Shown here piece by piece: positions 9,660-16,301 of a stretch of 64,000 nucleotides of DNA; position 1 is the first letter of the stretch; each line of letters starts with the position of its first letter. The position numbers were made by a program, and so were the translations under genes. Origin of the DNA: Cacconaster sp045599325 (GTDB lineage Bacteria > Bacteroidota > Bacteroidia > Bacteroidales > UBA932). The stretch covers positions 58,189 to 122,188 of the forward strand of contig JAZRVT010000035.1 of the NCBI GenBank assembly GCA_045599325.1. Reading direction: 5' to 3'. The notes beneath the pieces were generated by a model that worked only from the letters and a program-made list of their open reading frames with translations, was not told where the DNA came from and searched no databases.

Positions 9660-10540
9660 CGGCTACGGGATTCTTTGACGGAGTGCATCTGGGACACCGT
9701 ATGGTAATCGACCAGATGCGCTCGGTTGCTTCTGACAGGGGGTGCGGCAGTATGATCGTCACCTTCTGGCCCCATCCGCGCAGTGTCCTGCAGCAGGATG
9801 CAGACAGGCTCCGTCTCCTGACCACCCTGGAGGAGAAGCGGGAGCTCTGCCTCGGACTGGGTGTCGACAGCTTCCGTGTGCTGCAGTTCAGCCGGGAGTT
9901 CAGCCTTATGTCCGCCAGAGATTTCGTCAAGGGGTGCCTCGTCGACCAGCTCGGCGTCTCCACCCTCATCCTCGGGTATGACCACCGCCTCGGCCACGAC
10001 TCATTCGACTCTCCGGAGCAGATGATGGAAGTGGTGGATTCCTGCGGAGTGGAACCGGTGAGAGTGTCGGAATTCTCTATGGACGAGACTGCCGTCAGCT
10101 CGACCAGAATCCGCAACTGCCTGCTTGAAGGTGATGTCAATGGTGCCAAGGCAATGCTGGGCTACCGCTATGGACTTCACGGAGTTGTTGTTGCAGGTAA
10201 CCGTATCGGCAGGACCATCGGCTTCCCGACGGCCAACATCCAGCTTTACGAACCTCTGAAGCTCGTGCCTGGGAACGGCGTCTATGCCGTGACCGTTGAG
10301 GTGCTGGGCGAACGCTACAAGGGTGTCTGCAACATCGGGACCCGGCCGACAGTGGGGCTCGGAGGCGGAAGGACCATCGAGGTCCACATACTCAACTTCG
10401 ACAGCGACATCTACGGGCTTGACCTGAAGATGCGTTTCGTAACCCGCCTTCGCGATGAGAGACGCTTCGATTCCCTTGAGGCCCTCAAGGAGCAGCTGCG
10501 GCTTGACTGTCAACTTGCAGAGAAGATAATTGTTTGGTAA
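9650..10540 (+). CDS. ribF: Bifunctional riboflavin kinase / FAD synthetase
   Basis: 296 residues. It phosphorylates riboflavin to FMN and adenylates FMN to FAD. T-G-F-F-D-G-V-H-L-G-H-R at residues 6-17 is the nucleotidyltransferase HxGH site, and S-S-T-R-I-R near 145 is the ISSTxIR-like loop. G-R-T-I-G-F-P-T-A-N near 185 is the flavokinase PTAN motif. Its ATG lies inside the last codons of the phosphorylase gene (10-nt overlap), so it is probably translated from the glycogen operon transcript. The N-terminus is some 10-15 residues shorter than usual, and no in-frame upstream start without a larger overlap is apparent. Confidence 0.92.
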   Translation: MVVAATGFFDGVHLGHRMVIDQMRSVASDRGCGSMIVTFWPHPRSVLQQDADRLRLLTTLEEKRELCLGLGVDSFRVLQFSREFSLMSARDFVKGCLVDQLGVSTLILGYDHRLGHDSFDSPEQMMEVVDSCGVEPVRVSEFSMDETAVSSTRIRNCLLEGDVNGAKAMLGYRYGLHGVVVAGNRIGRTIGFPTANIQLYEPLKLVPGNGVYAVTVEVLGERYKGVCNIGTRPTVGLGGGRTIEVHILNFDSDIYGLDLKMRFVTRLRDERRFDSLEALKEQLRLDCQLAEKIIVW

Positions 10541-10552
10541 TTATAAAATTAT

Positions 10553-10560
10553 TATCTTTG
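10553..10560 (+). promoter_or_regulatory. -7 promoter box of greA
   Basis: TATCTTTG matches TAnnTTTG exactly. A TTTG at 10533-10536 is a possible -33 element. Transcription should start near 10567, giving a leader of about 68 nt before greA. Confidence 0.65.
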
Positions 10561-10585
10561 CTTAGAATTTAAGATAACGGATAAC

Positions 10586-10620
10586 GAAAGGGTCCCATAC
10601 GGATGGGATTCTTTTCTTTT
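10586..10620 (+). promoter_or_regulatory. Terminator-like hairpin in the greA leader
   Basis: Bases 10586-10598 can pair without a break with 10603-10615 (13 pairs, three of them G-U, loop ACGG). The GC core is TCCCAT/ATGGGA, and it is followed by a T-rich run to 10631. The structure lies wholly inside the leader, downstream of the promoter and upstream of the ATG at 10635, so it can work as an attenuator or produce a short leader RNA. Confidence 0.6.
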
Positions 10621-10634
10621 TAACTTTTTTAGAA

Positions 10635-11102
10635 ATGGCTGTACACTATGTAACACAGGAAGGACTCGACAAGCTCCGCGAGGAACTCGCAGCTATGATT
10701 GCCGAGCGCCCTGTTATTTCAAAGGCGATTGCAGAGGCCCGCGACAAGGGTGACCTCTCTGAGAATGCTGAATATGACGCCGCGCGCGAAGCACAGGGGC
10801 TGCTCGAACTCAAGATAAGCAAGATGCAGGACCTCATCGCCAACGCCAAGGTGATCGACGAATCCAAGATCAACACCGAGCAGATCCAGATTCTCAACAA
10901 GGTGACCCTCAAGAATCTCGGAACCGGCAAGACCGTGTGCTACACACTTGTCGGAGAGAGCGAGGCCAACATCATGCAGGGCAAGCTGGCTGCCACCACT
11001 CCTATCGGAAAGGCACTGATGGGACACCGCAAAGGTGACAAGGTGGAAGTGACTGTCCCTTCCGGCATCATCAAGTTCGAAATCCTCGAAATCGGAATAT
11101 AA
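10635..11102 (+). CDS. greA: Transcription elongation factor GreA
   Basis: 155 residues, normal family length. GreA stimulates the RNA-cleavage activity of backtracked RNA polymerase. The N-terminal coiled coil carries the diagnostic D-K-G-D-L-S-E-N-A-E-Y block near residues 38-48, whose acidic tip reaches the polymerase active site. The C-terminal FKBP-like domain includes T-P-I-G-K-A-L-M-G-H near 120. A promoter and a strong hairpin precede it. The HIT gene follows 3 nt after the stop, suggesting one transcript. Confidence 0.97.
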   Translation: MAVHYVTQEGLDKLREELAAMIAERPVISKAIAEARDKGDLSENAEYDAAREAQGLLELKISKMQDLIANAKVIDESKINTEQIQILNKVTLKNLGTGKTVCYTLVGESEANIMQGKLAATTPIGKALMGHRKGDKVEVTVPSGIIKFEILEIGI

Positions 11103-11105
11103 TCC

Positions 11106-11507
11106 ATGGCATCGATCTTCAGCAAGATAGCAGCCGGCGAGATACCTTCATACAAGGTCGCCGAAAGTCCGGAATTCTACGCATTCCTCGACATCAATCC
11201 TCTTGCGGAGGGCCATACGCTCGTAATCCCGAGGAAAGAGGTGGACTACATCTTCGACCTCGACGGTCAGACCTATGCCGGACTCTGGGAGTTTGCATCC
11301 AAGGTGGCCAAGGCCGTGAAGGCGGCCATCCCTTGCAAGAGGGTCGGTGTGGCTGTCCTCGGAATGGAGGTGCCGCACACCCATATCCACGTCGTTCCGC
11401 TCCAGAACGAAGGTGACCTCAACTTCGCAAACGAGAAAAAGCATCTTTCCCCTGAGAGGTTCGCTGAGATAGCTGCAGCGATCAACGCAGAGTTCGTCAA
11501 ACTTTAA
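11106..11507 (+). CDS. HIT family nucleotide-binding protein (HinT-like)
   Basis: 133 residues. The start S-I-F-S-K-I-A-A-G-E-I-P-S-Y is typical of HinT-type proteins, and H-T-H-I-H-V-V-P near residue 95 is the histidine-triad active site. The family hydrolyses purine nucleoside phosphoramidates or dinucleotides; the exact substrate cannot be told. It lies directly after greA and just before a lipoprotein gene, all on the same strand. Confidence 0.92.
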   Translation: MASIFSKIAAGEIPSYKVAESPEFYAFLDINPLAEGHTLVIPRKEVDYIFDLDGQTYAGLWEFASKVAKAVKAAIPCKRVGVAVLGMEVPHTHIHVVPLQNEGDLNFANEKKHLSPERFAEIAAAINAEFVKL

Positions 11508-11518
11508 CCTGAAACCTA

Positions 11519-12649
11519 ATGAAAAGACTTTTGCTGTTCGCAGCTGTCATCGCCACCGCGGTCTCCTGCAACAACGCTCCTACTGCAAGGATCAACGCGA
11601 AGGTCAGCGGTGCTGCTGACACCACAGTCGTCCTTCAGAAACTCAATTTCAACCGCCTGGCAGTCATTGATACAATTAAGACTGACTCTGAAGGAGCTTT
11701 CTCCTACAAGGTGAAGCTCACAGGCAACGAGCCTTACTTCTATTATATCTATTTCGGTGAATCACCGATTGCTTCTATGGTGCTCCTCCCTTCTGACGAG
11801 GTGAATATTGAGGCATCCACCAATGGGAGATTCACCATTGAGGGATCGAAGGAGTCATCCCTTCTCCAGCAGACTAACGACGCGTTCGCGGAGGCTGCCC
11901 TCAAGATGAAGAAGGTCCTCGACGGGACATCCGAGGACGAGGCTTCGATCAAGAATTCAAACGCAGAACTCAGCCGCATCTATGTGGACTACAAGAGGGC
12001 CGCAACCCGTTTCGTGATCGAGAACCCGTTCTCCATCGCATCCGCTGTCACTCTTTTCCAGAAATTCAACGACGGACTTCCTGTATTCGGCAATGATACC
12101 GACGGCATCATCTTCCAGCGTACTCTCGACTCCCTTGAGACAGTCTATCCGAAGGCTGAACTGCTGCTCGCGATGCGTGACGCCATCTCCGTACGCAGGA
12201 ATGCTCTTGAGATGTCAGACAGATTCCAGAATGTCGAAACAATCAACTTCCCGGACCTTGAGATGCCTGACATAAACGGTCAGAAGCAGAAGCTCTCCGA
12301 CTTTGACGGCAAGGTGATAATCCTTTCATTCTGGAGTGTGGGTCAGACCGAGCACAAGATGTTCAACAATGAGCTTCTCGACCTCTACGGCAAGTATCAC
12401 GACCAGGGCCTTGAAGTATATCAGGTCAGTCTCGACATCGACAAGCCATCCTGGGCCGCTTCCGTGAAGAATCAGAATCTTCCTTGGGTCAATGTGAACG
12501 ACGGCCTCGGCACACAGTCTCCTTCAGTTGTCACCTACAACATCGGCCATATCCCTGCAATGTACGTGATCAGCCGAAACGGAGACATCCTCGGCAGCGA
12601 CGTCTATGACAGTGCGGCTCTCGAGGCTATCGTGAAGAAGGCCCTGTAA
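11519..12649 (+). CDS. Thioredoxin-fold lipoprotein (DUF4369 plus TlpA/AhpC-like), no CxxC
   Basis: 376 residues. The N-terminus is a lipoprotein signal with cysteine at residue 17 (A-T-A-V-S-C-N). About residues 25-120 look like the DUF4369 beta domain common in Bacteroidetes thiol-disulfide proteins, followed by a helical stretch. From about 240 a TlpA-like thioredoxin fold begins with F-D-G-K-V-I-I-L-S-F-W-S. The expected W-C-x-x-C is replaced by S-V-G-Q-T-E-H, and a cis-Pro-like H-I-P-A-M-Y follows later. Without cysteines it cannot act as an ordinary disulfide reductase, so a binding or scaffold role in the periplasm is more likely. Confidence 0.82.
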   Translation: MKRLLLFAAVIATAVSCNNAPTARINAKVSGAADTTVVLQKLNFNRLAVIDTIKTDSEGAFSYKVKLTGNEPYFYYIYFGESPIASMVLLPSDEVNIEASTNGRFTIEGSKESSLLQQTNDAFAEAALKMKKVLDGTSEDEASIKNSNAELSRIYVDYKRAATRFVIENPFSIASAVTLFQKFNDGLPVFGNDTDGIIFQRTLDSLETVYPKAELLLAMRDAISVRRNALEMSDRFQNVETINFPDLEMPDINGQKQKLSDFDGKVIILSFWSVGQTEHKMFNNELLDLYGKYHDQGLEVYQVSLDIDKPSWAASVKNQNLPWVNVNDGLGTQSPSVVTYNIGHIPAMYVISRNGDILGSDVYDSAALEAIVKKAL

Positions 12650-12652
12650 GGG

Positions 12653-13327
12653 TCAGAGAACGGACTTCTTGCTGATACCGGCAACGAATTCCTTGAGATA
12701 GAAGGGTTCAAAGTACGCAACGTCTTTGAACTCTTTTTTTGCGTATGATTCAAACGCCGGGACGACCATCCTGTCCGCCGCCGGGAAACAGGTCTGGAAG
12801 GATGCATTGGGGCTGCTGCAGACTGTCTTGAATTTCTCCACTCCTGTGCCGATGAAAAGGACCGTGCCTTCCGAAAGCTCCTTGGCGAAACTGTTCTCAT
12901 CGAGGATGACGGCGGCCGTCTCTCCGAGCCTCGTCCCTCTGCCGTCGAACAATGCGGCATAGACCTCCATCCTTCTGGCATCTATCATCGCCACTATCCT
13001 GTCGAAGGAGCCTTCCGCTGAAAGTGCGAGGATACGGAGGGTGTCCACTCCGATGAGGGGGATGCCGGCTCCGAAGCAGATGCCCTTGGCGGTCGAGACA
13101 CCTACCCTCAGTCCGGTGTAGGATCCCGGACCCCCGCTGACGGCAACTGCGCTGCACTCTGCAGCAGTGACGCCCGCTTCTGCAAGTACGTCCGCGCAGA
13201 ACGGCGCCAGAGTGGAGGCGTGGAGTTTAGGGGTGTCGCATCTGCGGCTGGCAATGACTTTTCCGTCCTCCGCAAGTGCGGCCGAGCAGCATTCGGTGCT
13301 GGTTTCAATCATCAGTATCCTTTCCAT
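12653..13327 (-). CDS. tsaB: tRNA threonylcarbamoyladenosine biosynthesis protein TsaB
   Basis: 224 residues. TsaB is the TsaD partner in making t6A at position 37 of ANN-decoding tRNAs. The ASKHA-type start L-M-I-E-T-S-T-E-C-C-S and the hallmark G-P-G-S-Y-T-G-L-R-V-G near residue 67 are visible. It starts 13 nt after the adaptor gene of the peptide-export locus and may be read from that transcript. It is a housekeeping gene, so the adjacency probably marks the edge of an insertion rather than a shared task. Its 3' end meets the convergent lipoprotein gene with a 3-nt gap. Confidence 0.93.
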   Translation of the reverse strand: MERILMIETSTECCSAALAEDGKVIASRRCDTPKLHASTLAPFCADVLAEAGVTAAECSAVAVSGGPGSYTGLRVGVSTAKGICFGAGIPLIGVDTLRILALSAEGSFDRIVAMIDARRMEVYAALFDGRGTRLGETAAVILDENSFAKELSEGTVLFIGTGVEKFKTVCSSPNASFQTCFPAADRMVVPAFESYAKKEFKDVAYFEPFYLKEFVAGISKKSVL

Positions 13328-13340
13328 CGTATCAGTTCTT

Positions 13341-14528
13341 CTATATGTCGGCGACCTTGAGCCTGACTCCTTCAGTGATTTCTTCCGTTATGGCCGGGAG
13401 GGGACCTGTCACGACGGTCTCACCCTGCTCGAGCCCTTCCAGAATCTCAATCCGTGCCAGGTTCTGCACGCCTGTTCTGACTGTTCTTTTTTCAGCGGAT
13501 CCGTTCCTGCCGGCAACCCATACGAACTCCTCCTGTCCCGAACTCCTCACGCTCTGGAGAGGCACCGTCAGACAATCCTCCTTGAAGAGTGTCACGACGG
13601 ATACGGAAGCAGACATTCCTGGGTAAATCCTTGCCTCGTCCGGCTGGATTTCAATCCGGACCTCAAAGTTAGCAACTTGATTGAAGGAAAGGTCAATATT
13701 TTTGGCTGAATTTGCAATCTGGGTCACAAATCCCTCGAATTTGCGTTGCGGGTAGGCGTCGATCTCTATTATCGCCCTGTCTCCGGGAGATATCCTGACC
13801 ACATCATTCTCGCTTACATCCACAACGACCTCCATCCTGCTGAGGTCTGCGATCCTCAGCAGTTCAGTGCCTGCCATCTGGCTTGTGCCAACCACGATCT
13901 CTCCGATTTCAACGTTCATCCTCGAGACAGTGCCGGACATAGGAGCGTAGACCGTTGTCTTCAGAAGGTTGTTGCGGGCTGCCGCAAGTTGTGCCTCACC
14001 GCTGCGTACGGCATAATTCGCCGCTGAAATACCGCTTTGGAGCATCTCCAAGTCAGCCTTCGATTTCTCGAACTCCGCTTTGGAGATGGCCCCCTGGTCA
14101 TACAGCCTTTCATTCCGCAGATGATTCGTTTCGGCCTGTCCGGCTTCAGCCTTCTGCTGCTGGCGCTGGGCCCTCAGATTGCCGAGAGAGGCCTCCGCCT
14201 GGGCGAGCTGCGAGAGATAGAGGTCCTGCCTGATCTTCAGGATGAGGTCACCCTTTTCAACGTGGTCGCCCTCCTTGAAGTTCAGTTCCACAATCTCGCC
14301 CGAGACTTCCGGTGAAACCTTGACCTCGACCACGGGCTGGATACGGCCGTTGGCCGGGATTGTCTCCTCGATGTTTCCGGGGAGTACAGTCTCGCACTCC
14401 GCTTCCACGGCACCGCCTCCTCCTGAACAGAGAATCAGGATAAGAACGGCGAGCGCCGCTGCAGCGGCGATCCCGGCCCGCCGGTGCCCTTTGAGCCAGA
14501 CCGGCCAGTCAGCTATAAACTTCTTCAT
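13341..14528 (-). CDS. HlyD/MacA-like periplasmic adaptor of the peptide exporter
   Basis: 395 residues from the ATG at 14528, which overlaps the TolC-like stop (ATGA); a longer frame upstream lies inside that gene. One N-terminal membrane segment (about residues 16-33) precedes V-S-P-E-V-S-G-E-I-V-E-L-N-F, a lipoyl/barrel-sandwich half. A long helical hairpin rich in Gln, Ala and Glu follows (about 90-180), then the second half and a beta-barrel. Adaptors of this kind join an inner-membrane ABC exporter to TolC. No RND pump or MacB permease is nearby, so the partner is most likely the PCAT encoded upstream. Confidence 0.88.
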   Translation of the reverse strand: MKKFIADWPVWLKGHRRAGIAAAAALAVLILILCSGGGGAVEAECETVLPGNIEETIPANGRIQPVVEVKVSPEVSGEIVELNFKEGDHVEKGDLILKIRQDLYLSQLAQAEASLGNLRAQRQQQKAEAGQAETNHLRNERLYDQGAISKAEFEKSKADLEMLQSGISAANYAVRSGEAQLAAARNNLLKTTVYAPMSGTVSRMNVEIGEIVVGTSQMAGTELLRIADLSRMEVVVDVSENDVVRISPGDRAIIEIDAYPQRKFEGFVTQIANSAKNIDLSFNQVANFEVRIEIQPDEARIYPGMSASVSVVTLFKEDCLTVPLQSVRSSGQEEFVWVAGRNGSAEKRTVRTGVQNLARIEILEGLEQGETVVTGPLPAITEEITEGVRLKVADI

Positions 14529-15832
14529 TGCGTATATATCTCTATTATCTTCATCTGGTAGATGTAGTGCCATCTTGCCTGAAGGCACTCCGACACAGCC
14601 CTGTTGAGGTTGCTCCGTGCTATGACATAGTCCAGGGCGGTTGCCGCCCCGACATCGAATTTGGCCTGGTTGACACGGAGCAGGGCCTCCATCGATTTCA
14701 GACTCTCCGATGCTGCGAGATATTTCTGATAGCAGTTCCCGGCCTCGAGGACTGCAGCCGATATCCTGTCAAAGGCGCTTTTCTGCTCCTGCTCTGCCTC
14801 GAGTACTGCACTTTTCACCTCAAGACGTCTCGCCCGGATTGATGTGAAAGCTTCCAGGCCAGTGAAGAGCGGCAGGGTTATCCCCAGGGAGAGTGAAGGG
14901 TTGCGGTTCTCCTCAAGCTGTCTGGCGGGCTTCGATGAGACAGTGGAGGTGAAGTAACTTCCGTAGCCCGCCGTTACAGTGACCGCCGGGGCAAGGAGCC
15001 CCTTTGCGGAGGCGAGACGGTGACGTGCTGCATTGATGGACCTGACTGCACTCCTGACAGCTGCCGCTCTGTCCGCGGCAAGCACTATGTCATCCGGTGA
15101 CGGAACCCTGACAGGAGGGGCGAGTGTGTCTGCCGCCTCAGGCACCTCTACCGCCATCGGCTCTCCGTCCGGCAGGTTCATCAGCCGGCGCAGTTCCATC
15201 TCCGCATTCCTAACATTGCATTCCGCCTCCACAACGGAGGCGCGTTCAGTTGCGACCTGCGCCTCTATCTCGCTCAGTGCGCTCATAGGCGCTCTGCCGG
15301 ACTCGACGAGAAGGGAGGTCCTTGATCTTTGAAGGGTGATGGACTCCATATTCTTCTCGCTGAACTCCAGCAGCTGCCTGGAGAGCATAAGCTGCAGATA
15401 CGCCTGTGTGACACTGACCTTTATCTGCTCCTCCACGCTTTCCGCTGCCAGTCTTGCTGCTTCGAGAGCCTCTGCCGAGGCAAGCTTCGCATACTGTCCG
15501 CTGAATCCGTGGAAAAGCTCAGCCGAGCCGCTGACAGAGACGCTTGTCGCTTTTGAGAGCCTGTCCTTTACAATCATCAGTTCCTGCACGTCCACGCTTC
15601 TTCCCCAGTTCCAGTCACGTCCGGCATAGAGGACGACGGAGGGAAGGAGGGCGAATCTCCTTGCTGTGAGTTCATTCTGCCGCAGGGAGACCTCCACCTG
15701 TTTTGACATTAGCGAAAGATTATGCTGGAGCGAGTATTCTATGCATTCCTCCAGGGCCCATCTCTCACGAGCGAAGCTGGAATGAGGGATGGCGGATGCA
15801 AGAGTGATGATTGCCAGGACAAGCCGTTTCAT
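14525..15832 (-). CDS. TolC family outer-membrane channel
   Basis: 435 residues with an N-terminal signal peptide (cut probably after S-F-A near residue 21). The W-A-L-E-E-C-I-E-Y-S-L-Q-H-N start and the two repeats of long coiled-coil helices are typical of OEP/TolC proteins. It should provide the outer-membrane exit duct for the peptide exporter. It begins 13 nt after the second precursor peptide gene, and its stop overlaps the adaptor start, so the three are one transcription and translation unit. Confidence 0.9.
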   Translation of the reverse strand: MKRLVLAIITLASAIPHSSFARERWALEECIEYSLQHNLSLMSKQVEVSLRQNELTARRFALLPSVVLYAGRDWNWGRSVDVQELMIVKDRLSKATSVSVSGSAELFHGFSGQYAKLASAEALEAARLAAESVEEQIKVSVTQAYLQLMLSRQLLEFSEKNMESITLQRSRTSLLVESGRAPMSALSEIEAQVATERASVVEAECNVRNAEMELRRLMNLPDGEPMAVEVPEAADTLAPPVRVPSPDDIVLAADRAAAVRSAVRSINAARHRLASAKGLLAPAVTVTAGYGSYFTSTVSSKPARQLEENRNPSLSLGITLPLFTGLEAFTSIRARRLEVKSAVLEAEQEQKSAFDRISAAVLEAGNCYQKYLAASESLKSMEALLRVNQAKFDVGAATALDYVIARSNLNRAVSECLQARWHYIYQMKIIEIYTQ

Positions 15833-15845
15833 AATTCATCAGTTG

Positions 15846-16043
15846 TTATTCGACAGCTTTCTTGGCCGCTCTCTTCTCACCGTTGAAGATGAAGAGGCTG
15901 CCTATGAACTTGACGATCACGCCGATTATGTAACCGATAGTGTAGAGAGCGTCCTGAGCCTTCTTGTCAGTGCCTCCGATGACATAAGCCGCTTCCTGAA
16001 CCTCAAGAGGCAGGAGTCCGCTGTTTGATAAGATCTCTTTCAT
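15846..16043 (-). CDS. Double-glycine precursor peptide 2 (putative bacteriocin subunit)
   Basis: 65 residues if translation starts at the ATG at 16043. A start at 16064 would overlap the previous stop (ATGA) and add seven residues. I prefer 16043 because it gives a 24-residue leader ending A-A-Y-V-I-G-G, exactly the length of the neighbouring leader, and a GAGGAGG lies 8 nt upstream. The 41-residue core is cationic (about +3) and has no cysteine. Its central hydrophobic stretch (T-I-G-Y-I-I-G-V-I-V-K-F-I-G) could span a membrane and contains G-Y-I-I-G, a GxxxG motif. A Lys/Arg-rich tail follows. By context it is cleaved and exported by the PCAT. Function is inferred, not shown. Confidence 0.75.
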   Translation of the reverse strand: MKEILSNSGLLPLEVQEAAYVIGGTDKKAQDALYTIGYIIGVIVKFIGSLFIFNGEKRAAKKAVE

Positions 16044-16060
16044 CTGATGGTCCTCCTCAT

Positions 16061-16267
16061 TCATTTGGCCAGACTCTTTCCGAGCAGTCCGTCCTTGAAC
16101 CCCTCGAGAAGTTTCGGGATGTAATCAGAGAGAAAGTCCACAAGATTGCGGAATTTCTCGAAAATCTTGGTGAAGATCGAGTCAGACGCTGCTGCCCCTC
16201 CCATAACCTGGAGTTCGGAAGAATCAATAATCTCGCACAAACCCCATTTTCTCAATGTTTCTTCCAT
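16061..16267 (-). CDS. Double-glycine precursor peptide 1 (putative bacteriocin subunit)
   Basis: 68 residues: a 24-residue leader ending S-E-L-Q-V-M-G-G and a 44-residue core. The core has no cysteine, is nearly neutral (about +1), and reads as an amphipathic helix with regularly spaced Phe, Ile and Leu (I-F-T-K-I-F-E-K-F-R-N-L-V-D-F-L). A proline near the middle and E-G-F-K-D-G-L-L-G near the end follow, again with a GxxxG motif (G-F-K-D-G). Aligned without gaps, its leader matches that of peptide 2 at 8 of 24 positions. The gene starts 34 nt after the PCAT stop. I recognise no named family. Confidence 0.75.
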   Translation of the reverse strand: MEETLRKWGLCEIIDSSELQVMGGAAASDSIFTKIFEKFRNLVDFLSDYIPKLLEGFKDGLLGKSLAK

Positions 16268-16301
16268 AGCATAGGTGTTTTAAGTTGTTTTTCCCGTCCT
16301 T

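Noticed and set aside
13167..13709. 180-codon plus-strand frame opposite tsaB and the adaptor
   Set aside because: Antisense to two confident genes; no recognisable protein features.
15846..16267. Lanthipeptide or other modified peptide
   Set aside because: The mature cores lack cysteine and no LanM-, radical-SAM- or YcaO-like gene lies nearby.
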